Part shown: positions 54,901 to 61,191 of the stretch, in pieces | Numbering within the stretch: the stretch's first letter is position 1 | Layout: each line of letters starts with the position of its first letter | Source of the DNA: Acidobacteriaceae bacterium | GTDB taxonomy: Bacteria > Acidobacteriota > Terriglobia > Bryobacterales > Bryobacteraceae | Assembly: GCA_019240475.1 (NCBI GenBank) | Contig: JAFAYI010000018.1 | Span: forward strand, 1 to 64,000 | Reading direction: 5' to 3' | DNA: 64,000 nt | The notes under the pieces: model-generated | Seen by the model: only the letters and a program-made list of their open reading frames with translations | Databases searched by the model: none | What the model was told of the DNA's origin: nothing | Translations under genes and position numbers: made by a program

Positions 54901-55927
54901 CCGTTTATCGCTGAAGGGCTTCGTTACCTATGGCTCTAGCGGACCGCTTCCCGGCTTCGTCTACCGCTTGCAGGCGAGCGCCGAAAATGTCCGGTTGCGT
55001 TATGAAGGCGGCAGCCTCACATCGGACGCCGACCTGCAACTGACGGGAACCAGCAGCAACAGCGTGCTCTCCGGAACTATCACCGTCTCGCGCGTGGCCT
55101 TGGGCGCCAATACGGATGTCGGCACATTGATTGCTTCCATGGCCGCGCCAACCCCCGCCAACCAGCAGGATTTCCTCACCGGGCTGCAGCTCGATCTGCG
55201 CCTGGTCAACTCGCCGAATCTGCAGCTCAACACTGCGCTGAGCCGCGATGTCGAGGCCGCGATCGACTTGCGGTTGCGCGGCACGGTCAACCATCCCATT
55301 CTCCTGGGCAACATCTCGGCTGACCAGGGCGACATCAAGGTGTTCGGGGCCAAGTACAGCATCAATCACGCCGAAGTGAGATTTCTCAACACGGTCAAGA
55401 TCGAGCCCTTGCTCGACCTCGATCTGCAGACGCGCGCGCGCGGCGTGACTGTCGATATCCGAATCGCCGGAACTCCCGGCAAGTTGAACATTAATTACCG
55501 CTCCGATCCGCCTTTGCAGCCCCGCGACATCATCGCGCTGCTCACGGTGGGTCGCGCGCCCGATACGGCGGCCAATGTCCCCATCGCCCAATCTACCCCG
55601 GACGTCAGTTCGCAGCAGCCCGGGGCGAACACAGTTCTCGGCGCAGCGCTTTCGCCCGCCTCCAGCCGGCTCCAAAAACTCTTCGGCGTAGCCAACATTA
55701 AGATTGATCCCATGGTGCAGGGCATCACCAACACCATGCAGCGGCTGACTATCGAGCAACAGATCTCTCGCGACATCACGGTCACCTACGTGACTAACCT
55801 CTCGCAAACCTCCGAACAGATCTTTCGCCTCGAGTGGGCCCTCAGCCAGCAGTATTCCATCGTCGCCCTCCGCGACGACAACGGCGAGTTCGGCATCGAT
55901 TTTCAATACAAGAAGCGGTTCAAATAG
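51905..55927 (+). CDS. tamB: TamB-like translocation and assembly module protein
   Basis: A 1340-residue protein. ATG 51905 gives a single N-terminal membrane anchor (LFAAAIFVFAAGVLFIAAGLY), then a very long beta-helical, hydrophobic-groove region (LELGSFAYDW, VTASGDNLRLLL and many repeats of about 25 residues) and a C-terminal DUF490 domain (about 950-1340: LSRDVEAAIDLRLRGTV, NINYRSDPPLQPRDIIALL, GIDFQYKKRFK). It spans the periplasm and moves lipids or outer-membrane proteins with TamA. Overlap with the chaperone gene by 23 bases shows co-expression. Confidence 0.92.
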   Translation: MWTSRSNNPRLSRKTRALFAAAIFVFAAGVLFIAAGLYTLQTDWFRQKVGEKIVSAAEQATGGRVELGSFAYDWRTLDVRFSGFIVHGSEPAGAPPLFESPSIRVGLRIVSLLKRSVDIRFLEIDRPRICLIVHSDGTTNFPRGAPGRTASDLVNQLFSLKVDRFEIKDGSAKIDAREFPVTASGDNLRLLLSYRKKAAQYNVAVSARNLQCDSARLLGRSAVLNANLRLRRNRVLVDNFALDSAGARIHIRGTLRRFENPEADFQVDAKAQAVDLAKLAGASALQGGEIAAVGSLHYDARSGAGFTGDVSGRKLQCRYAGAPIRSVDLDSHVSARAGEARFTNLLLTALGGRLRGGAVVKWNGELDLAGNFSGLSIRQAASLRGYSPSWDGSANGNLQLAGTLGKGNFALHAAAHVVPAASGPPVSGVLDLSYRQSGETLSFGDSHLDLPHTQLAFSGAARETLRLVLDSTDLAELNAALAFKNLPLPVVIANGRVHFQGTLSGAPSKPYLQGDLTAAQVRFAEMDWRQLRSHLAAAEGGVDFTAFTADSAALRLTGSGHLGLFDWQSRPASALRVAAKFEGADLARISSALLPTRSPLLERLGLGGLTSGSVNLARSLADPRGAVHLHIENLDAYGQRVNAAQIDATLENAAIRITHGQLQAGPAALSFSGSYQRDAASWLAGRIDLNADSNGFPAASLARVRRYEPGLQARIELHAKASAKISPEGVEPLKADGRMTLRNVTLNGVPLGSVELGVATRGQLMEARFTGDLRETHLNGGAQMQLAAGLPVTGEVRLDRIGLATLYALARPGRKPELPLDGFVKGGFTFNGPLEHPDRMRATVRLDQAQVDASLPAAGEQTRGAPLIFSNSGPIVINAADGVATIRSLEIQGKDTALSVRGSIPYLKTQPMALSIGGSADLRLLQLFDSSVQASGQSDLGMSLTGALSNPAINGMLRLKNGSLFLNGVANGLTAVNGALRFDRDRATLEDLTAQSGGGRLSLKGFVTYGSSGPLPGFVYRLQASAENVRLRYEGGSLTSDADLQLTGTSSNSVLSGTITVSRVALGANTDVGTLIASMAAPTPANQQDFLTGLQLDLRLVNSPNLQLNTALSRDVEAAIDLRLRGTVNHPILLGNISADQGDIKVFGAKYSINHAEVRFLNTVKIEPLLDLDLQTRARGVTVDIRIAGTPGKLNINYRSDPPLQPRDIIALLTVGRAPDTAANVPIAQSTPDVSSQQPGANTVLGAALSPASSRLQKLFGVANIKIDPMVQGITNTMQRLTIEQQISRDITVTYVTNLSQTSEQIFRLEWALSQQYSIVALRDDNGEFGIDFQYKKRFK

Positions 55928-55930
55928 CGC

Positions 55931-56230
55931 ATGAAGCTGAGGGCCGCGCAAGGCAAACTCAAGATCGAGCACAGCATCATCGATGGCCTCCGGCCCGTGC
56001 TCGAACGCCTGCTGCGAGACAATACACGCATACGATCTGTCATTCCCGGCGTCATCCGTCCGGTACGGGACGCGAAAGGCGAGCCTGTCATTCGAGTCAC
56101 GGTCCCCACTACGAACGGCTGGAAAGCGATTGCGCTCAGCGCCGGCGCGCGTCAGGAGCTGTTTATCAGTACAGCGCTCTCGAAACAAGAGATTGAATCG
56201 ATGATTCGTCTCGCGTTGGAGTCTTCGTAA
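55931..56230 (+). CDS. Small DUF2103-like protein
   Basis: A 99-residue protein starting 3 bases after the tamB stop. The sequence KIEHSIIDGLRPVLERLL, VIPGVIRPVRD and VPTTNGWKAIALSAGARQEL resembles the DUF2103 family, annotated as predicted metal-binding; I am only moderately sure. There is no signal peptide. It is likely the last gene of the tamA unit, 1 base before the GTG of the cytochrome-PHM-TPR gene. Confidence 0.6.
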   Translation: MKLRAAQGKLKIEHSIIDGLRPVLERLLRDNTRIRSVIPGVIRPVRDAKGEPVIRVTVPTTNGWKAIALSAGARQELFISTALSKQEIESMIRLALESS

Positions 56231-56231
56231 C

Positions 56232-58124
56232 GTGCGTTGCGTCTTACTGCTGTTTACGGCCGCCGCGCTGTGGGCCGCGCCCGTCGCGTTCCACCCCGTC
56301 ACCTTCAACAAAGATATCGCTCCCATCGTTTTCGAGCACTGCGCCCCATGCCATCATCCCGGCGGCATCGGGCCCTTTTCTCTCATTGCCTACCAAGATG
56401 CGCGCAAGCATGCTTCCCAAATCGGCGCGGTGACGGCGCGCCGATATATGCCGCCTTGGCCGCCCGAGTCCGGCTTCGGCGATTTCGCCGATAACCGGCG
56501 GCTGTCGGACGAACAGATCCGGCTGATCGCCGACTGGATAAAGCAAGGTGAACAGGAAGGCGCCGCCGCCGACCTGGCTCCCGCGCCCAAGTTCGCCAGC
56601 GATTGGCAGATGGGCCGCCCCGATCTCATACTGCGCATGGGGAGGCCGTTCCGTGTGCCTGCCTCCGGCGGCGATGTGTTCCGGAATTTTGTCATCCCAA
56701 CCGGATTGAAAGAGACCCGCTATGTGCGCGGCCTAGAGCTAAGGCTCGACAACACGCGGGTGGTGCATCATGCGAATGTCGTGCTCGACCGCACGCAATC
56801 TCTGCGCCAGCGCGATGGCGAAGATGGCCAGCCCGGATTTTCCGGAATGGATGTCATCACCGAAGCTTCGGCCAACGACTTCGACCCCGATTCGCATTTC
56901 CTCTTCTGGAAACCAGGCAGCGTGCTGCATCCCGAGCCCGACGATATGAGCTGGCGTCTCGATCCCGGCACGGATCTCATCCTGAATCTTCACCTGCAGG
57001 CCACCGGCAAACCGGAATCCATTCAGGCCGAGATCGGCGTCTATTTCGCCGCGCATGCGCCAACGCGCTTTCCCATGCTCCTGCAACTGGAGCACGATGG
57101 CGCCATAGACATCCCGCCCGGCGATCGCGCGTTTACCATCACCGATTCGCTGACGCTGCCGCTCGATGTGGACGTGCTTGCCATCTATCCTCACGCCCAC
57201 TACGTTGGAAAGATCATCGAAGCATGGGCCACGCTGCCCGATGGGAGCCGCCGCTGGTTGATCCGCATTCCCGATTGGGACATCAACTGGCAGGCCGTCT
57301 ATGACTACCGGCAACCGGTCTCACTGCCCAAAGGAACGAAAGTTTCCATGCGCGTCGTCTACGACAATTCCGCATCCAATCCGCGCAATCCGAATCATCC
57401 GCCTAAACGGGTCCGCGCCGGAAATCGTAGCCAAGACGAAATGGGTCACGTCTGGTTGCAGGTCCTGCCGAAGCAGGGAACTCTCGGCGGCGACGACCCG
57501 CGCCTGGCGCTTCAGGAAGCGGTGATGCGCAGGCGTTTGGAAAAATACCCGGAGGATTTTCTCGCGCACTACAACCTCGGCGCGCTGCTGCAAGTCCGCG
57601 GCAACTTAGACGAGGCGATCTCGTGCTATCGAGAGGCCTTAAAAGCGGAGCCGACCAGCGCAACCGCCCGGAACAGCTTGGCCGCGGCGCTCCTGATGGA
57701 CGACCGCATTCCGGACGCGATCGCGCAATTGCGCGAAACGCTGCGCGAAGATCCGTCCTATTTAAACGCCCGCTACAACCTCGCGCGTGCTCTCGCCGCG
57801 AGCGGCGACCTCAGCGGCGCTGAAACCGAGTTTGTCGAGTTTCTTAAATCCAAGCCCGGCGACGCGCAGGCGCAGGCCGGTCTCGGCGCCGTCTATTTCA
57901 AACAACGCAAGTTCGCTGATGCGCTGCCCTGCTTCCGCGCGGCCGCCCGGCTCGATCCTTCGAACGCCGACGTCGAAGCCAATCTCGGCGCCGTGCTCGC
58001 CATCACCGGCGACTTGCCCGCCGCGGCAGAGGCCTTTGAGCAAGCCCTGCGCATCGATCCGAATCATCAAGCCGCCCGCGCCAATCTCGCCCGCGTGCGC
58101 GCGCAGCTCGCCGCGCATCGCTAA
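56232..58124 (+). CDS. Cytochrome c / PHM-like copper monooxygenase / TPR fusion protein
   Basis: A 630-residue exported protein of three parts. Residues 1-16 are a signal peptide. A mono-heme cytochrome c part has CAPCHH (Cys37, Cys40, His41) and a possible axial Met73 (RRYMPPWPPE). A type II copper monooxygenase-like part (about 125-410) keeps the six ligands expected of peptidylglycine/dopamine hydroxylases: His179-His180 (VVHHANV), His254 (NLHLQ), His321-x-His323 (PHAHYVG) and Met404 (QDEMGHVW). The C-terminal TPR array (about 415-630; about five repeats, e.g. AHYNLGALLQVRGNLDEAIS) mediates protein contacts. GTG 56232 is the start. An oxygen-activating periplasmic enzyme is inferred; substrate unknown. 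Converges with the heptaheme cytochrome gene. Confidence 0.85.
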   Translation: MRCVLLLFTAAALWAAPVAFHPVTFNKDIAPIVFEHCAPCHHPGGIGPFSLIAYQDARKHASQIGAVTARRYMPPWPPESGFGDFADNRRLSDEQIRLIADWIKQGEQEGAAADLAPAPKFASDWQMGRPDLILRMGRPFRVPASGGDVFRNFVIPTGLKETRYVRGLELRLDNTRVVHHANVVLDRTQSLRQRDGEDGQPGFSGMDVITEASANDFDPDSHFLFWKPGSVLHPEPDDMSWRLDPGTDLILNLHLQATGKPESIQAEIGVYFAAHAPTRFPMLLQLEHDGAIDIPPGDRAFTITDSLTLPLDVDVLAIYPHAHYVGKIIEAWATLPDGSRRWLIRIPDWDINWQAVYDYRQPVSLPKGTKVSMRVVYDNSASNPRNPNHPPKRVRAGNRSQDEMGHVWLQVLPKQGTLGGDDPRLALQEAVMRRRLEKYPEDFLAHYNLGALLQVRGNLDEAISCYREALKAEPTSATARNSLAAALLMDDRIPDAIAQLRETLREDPSYLNARYNLARALAASGDLSGAETEFVEFLKSKPGDAQAQAGLGAVYFKQRKFADALPCFRAAARLDPSNADVEANLGAVLAITGDLPAAAEAFEQALRIDPNHQAARANLARVRAQLAAHR

Positions 58125-59143
58125 TCCCGTCGCTTGATGATCGAAGCTGGCAAGTCACCCGTCTTCACCACCCGAATGTAATGATCCGTGAAGTGCAGCG
58201 CGGGGTGCAGCTCAACATAAGGCATGTGGCAGCCAATGCAATCGCCCGTCTTCCGTTCGTCCACATGGAAACTCTGGCTGTCGTGACACGCGTGGCACTT
58301 CGCGTTATAGAACGCCGGATCGTTGCGCCGCGCATCCTGATGCGCGACATGGCACGTCGTACACGCTAGCTGCCCGCTCGCAAAGCAGCGGCTCTTTACC
58401 AGCCGCAGCGGCTGAAATCGAAGATTCTCCAACTGCGCATCGTCCACCGGAGGTTTGTTGCGGTGGCAATTGCCGCAAAAGCGCACCTGCTCGGGCGCCG
58501 ATAGCTTCCCGGGATTCAGCGGCAGCTTGCCGCGTGCAGAATCGCCCGGCGGCTTGCCTCCTCCGCGCGCGTGTTCTTCCGCGCCGAGGTGACAGCGCCC
58601 GCACTGCACCCCAGGAATCACCGGTTGGAGATCGCGCGTGATGGCCGAGGAATGGCACCCGATGCAGCTCTGCAAATCGCGTCCGCTTTCCTTTAATCCA
58701 AGCGATGCTTCCGCGCTGGGTGACGCCCCGCCGTCCTGCCCCACTGTGATTCCATATTGGCGTAGCTGCGGAAAATAGCTGACGCGCGACTCCCGCACGC
58801 CGTCCATGGTTCGCACCAGCGGCGTCTGGCCCTGCGCGCCCGCTCCCAGCACCCACTCGATGACGCCCTGGGCATGGCTTTCGCCGCGCGTCGCCGTCAC
58901 CGAAACGCCATTCTCGATGTTGCTATAGGTGAACGCGTATCCGTCGCCCGATTCGCGCAGCGGATGCGGCGGCAAATTCTGAACGAACGCGCTCGAAAGA
59001 GCCGGCGACATCGCGTGCGCCATGCGCGTCTGGGCATGCAGCTTGGCCTCGGCGGGATGGCACGTCGCGCACTCCGGCGCGGGCGCTTGCTCAGCCGCTG
59101 CGAAACAACACACCAGCGGCAACGCCGCGACCACCCACCTCAT
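58121..59143 (-). CDS. Heptaheme c-type cytochrome
   Basis: A 340-residue exported protein with seven CxxCH heme sites: CATCH, CIGCH, CGRCH, CGNCH, CTTCH, CHACH and CIGCH. A signal peptide (MRWVVAALPLVCCFAAAEQA) precedes them. The sites are spaced like those of the cytochrome c554/NrfB-like or multiheme electron-transfer families, with no residues that identify a specific reductase. Its stop overlaps the convergent cytochrome-PHM-TPR gene by 4 bases. It is likely a periplasmic electron carrier; the partner may be the PHM-like protein, by proximity only. Confidence 0.92.
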   Translation of the reverse strand: MRWVVAALPLVCCFAAAEQAPAPECATCHPAEAKLHAQTRMAHAMSPALSSAFVQNLPPHPLRESGDGYAFTYSNIENGVSVTATRGESHAQGVIEWVLGAGAQGQTPLVRTMDGVRESRVSYFPQLRQYGITVGQDGGASPSAEASLGLKESGRDLQSCIGCHSSAITRDLQPVIPGVQCGRCHLGAEEHARGGGKPPGDSARGKLPLNPGKLSAPEQVRFCGNCHRNKPPVDDAQLENLRFQPLRLVKSRCFASGQLACTTCHVAHQDARRNDPAFYNAKCHACHDSQSFHVDERKTGDCIGCHMPYVELHPALHFTDHYIRVVKTGDLPASIIKRRD

Positions 59144-59170
59144 CGGATGCTCAATGCTACTACATAAATA

Positions 59171-60100
59171 GTGAAAACTCTTGAAGCATCCATCGGGAGG
59201 CGCGGCTTTCTGGCTGGCTCGCTCGTCTTTGGCAATCTGCTGCGTGCTGCGCTTCCCTCGGCTCCGAATCCTTCCGCCAACTTCCCCACGGACCCGCGCC
59301 GGCGCCTGAGCGTCTCCACCTATCCTTTCCGGAGCCTTATCAAGACTCGCCAGCGCAACTCCGAAAACGCGAACGCGAAGCTGACGCTCGCTGAGTTCGC
59401 GGCCTCCATACCGGACCGTTTCCAGGTCTCAGGCATCGAGCCCTGGAGCCTGCACTTTGAATCCACCGGCCTCCAGTACGTGCAGGCCCTCGGCGAGTCG
59501 TTCAAGAAAGCGGGCGTGCACGTCGTGGATATTCCCGTGGATGCCTCGGTCCAACCCTGCAGTCCCGATTCGGCGCGACGTCAGGCTTCCCTTGAAACCT
59601 GGCGCGCTTGGGTGGATGTTGCGGTCGCGATCGGCTCTCCCAGCATCCGCGTCCACCTCCCTGAAACCGGCGCCGACGATTGCATCGCTGGCGGTCTGAA
59701 GCAACTGGTCGACTACGCCATCCAGAAAAGCATTGTCGTCAATCTTGAAAACGACGACCCGAAATCGGAAGAAGCCTTTCGCGTGGTGAAAGTCATTGAG
59801 CAGGTCAACAGCCCGTTCCTGCGCGCCCTGCCGGATTTCTGCAACTCCCGGATCGTCGGCGACGAGGCCTATAACTATCGCGCCTTGACCGCCATGTTCG
59901 CCCACGCCTACAACATCAGCCACGTCAAGGACGAAGAGGCCGACGATGGAAAGGTCCTCAAAGTGGATGTCGCGCGCGTATTCGCCATTGCGAAGAAAGC
60001 CGGCTATCGAGGTTACTTCTCCATGGAGTGGGAAGGACAGGGCGATCCCTACGACGGGACCAAGCGCCTGATACAACAAAGCCTGGACAATCTGTCCTGA
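59171..60100 (+). CDS. Tat-exported sugar phosphate isomerase/epimerase (TIM barrel)
   Basis: A 309-residue protein with a twin-arginine signal (IGRRGFLAGSLVFGNLL) and an AP-endonuclease-2-like TIM barrel. Landmarks are LSVSTYPFRSLI, GIEPWSLHFE, IRVHLPETG, VVNLENDDP, ALPDFCNSR and YFSMEWEGQGDPYDG; the Glu/Asp/His positions of the metal site are in the last three. Members act as sugar epimerases or isomerases, often on unusual sugars. GTG 59171 is the start. Divergent from the cytochrome gene. Confidence 0.88.
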   Translation: MKTLEASIGRRGFLAGSLVFGNLLRAALPSAPNPSANFPTDPRRRLSVSTYPFRSLIKTRQRNSENANAKLTLAEFAASIPDRFQVSGIEPWSLHFESTGLQYVQALGESFKKAGVHVVDIPVDASVQPCSPDSARRQASLETWRAWVDVAVAIGSPSIRVHLPETGADDCIAGGLKQLVDYAIQKSIVVNLENDDPKSEEAFRVVKVIEQVNSPFLRALPDFCNSRIVGDEAYNYRALTAMFAHAYNISHVKDEEADDGKVLKVDVARVFAIAKKAGYRGYFSMEWEGQGDPYDGTKRLIQQSLDNLS

Positions 60101-60109
60101 GCGCGGCGA

Positions 60110-60964
60110 TTACGGTTGGCGTGCGTCTTTCAGCTTCTCCAGGACGCCGTGCGCCTCGTCTTTCTTGCCCTCGCCCATCAGCGTCTGGCCCAGCAGATAG
60201 TTGGCCTCCCGGTTATTCGGGTCCAACAGCAGCGCACGCTTCAAAATGCCTTCCGCGTTCGGAAGATTGCCGGTCTTGAAATAGCACTTGCCGAGCAGAA
60301 TATAGGGTCCGCTGTAGTCCGGATTCAGCCACACCGCCCGCTGCAGGTTCGGAATCGCCGCATCCCAATGTTGCTGCCGCGTATCGGCGTCGCCCAGCCG
60401 GTACCAGGCCATCGAAAAGTTCGGGTTGATGGCCAGCTCGGCGTTCAGGTCCTGCGCCGCTTCCTCCAGCCTGCCCCGGTAAATGGCAACTTCGCCTAGC
60501 AGGAAGTGCGCCTCCGGCAACTTCGGGTCGAGCGCCAGCGCCTTTTGCACCTCGCTGACCGCCTCCGCCTCGTATTCTTTCTTCAACATCATTTGGCCGG
60601 CGACCAGGTGCGCCCCGGCCGAGTCCGGCTTCAACCCGAATAAGCGGGCAAACGCCGCCTCCGATTCGTTCTGCTGCTTGGTCTGTAAATAGGCATAGCC
60701 CAGCATGTAATTGGCTTCGTTCACGGCCGGAACTTTCTCGAGCCACGGAATCGCTTTGGGCGCCTGGGCAAGCATGAAGTAGCTCTGCCCGATCAGCAGG
60801 ACCGACTCCTTATAAGCGGCCGACTTCGGGTCTTCTGCCTGGGCGGCCTCTTCCAATACCGGAATCGCGTCGGCATACTTCTGCTGCTGATATAGCTCCA
60901 ACCCGCGCCGATGTGCCTCCCGCTCGCCGATAACCAGCAGTGCCGCTAGCAATATCAACGACAT
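60110..60964 (-). CDS. TPR-repeat protein
   Basis: A 284-residue protein made of about eight TPR units (34 residues each), such as GLELYQQQKYADAIPVLEEA, YMLGYAYLQTKQQNESEAAF, AHFLLGEVAIYRGRLEEAAQ and AWYRLGDADTRQQHWDAAIP. The first residues (MSLILLAALLVIG) are a short membrane anchor or signal. It is a scaffold for protein contacts, with no catalytic motif. Function unknown; it stands alone, 9 bases past the convergent isomerase gene. Confidence 0.85.
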   Translation of the reverse strand: MSLILLAALLVIGEREAHRRGLELYQQQKYADAIPVLEEAAQAEDPKSAAYKESVLLIGQSYFMLAQAPKAIPWLEKVPAVNEANYMLGYAYLQTKQQNESEAAFARLFGLKPDSAGAHLVAGQMMLKKEYEAEAVSEVQKALALDPKLPEAHFLLGEVAIYRGRLEEAAQDLNAELAINPNFSMAWYRLGDADTRQQHWDAAIPNLQRAVWLNPDYSGPYILLGKCYFKTGNLPNAEGILKRALLLDPNNREANYLLGQTLMGEGKKDEAHGVLEKLKDARQP

Positions 60965-61191
60965 ACCCGCAGTATAATCGCCCGCGTCCGAGCATCCTCC
61001 GGATCGGTACCGAGCGGCGGCCTGCGGTGGCCTAGTACCAGCGGCCTAATACTTTAGTTGCACTTTTTCCTTTCGGTTCGTTTCTATATCGTTTAAACTA
61101 GGCCTGATGGTGTGAGTTGTAGGAGCTGTACTCCGCTCGGCTGAGGTGGCCGCGCGGCTCTGTTTGACAGTTTGCTTCCAAGGAGAAGGTA

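Noticed and set aside
54905..56326. 473-residue open frame on the minus strand
   Set aside because: It is antisense to tamB and the next two genes, has no recognisable domain and shows the Arg/Gly/Val-rich make-up of G+C shadow frames.
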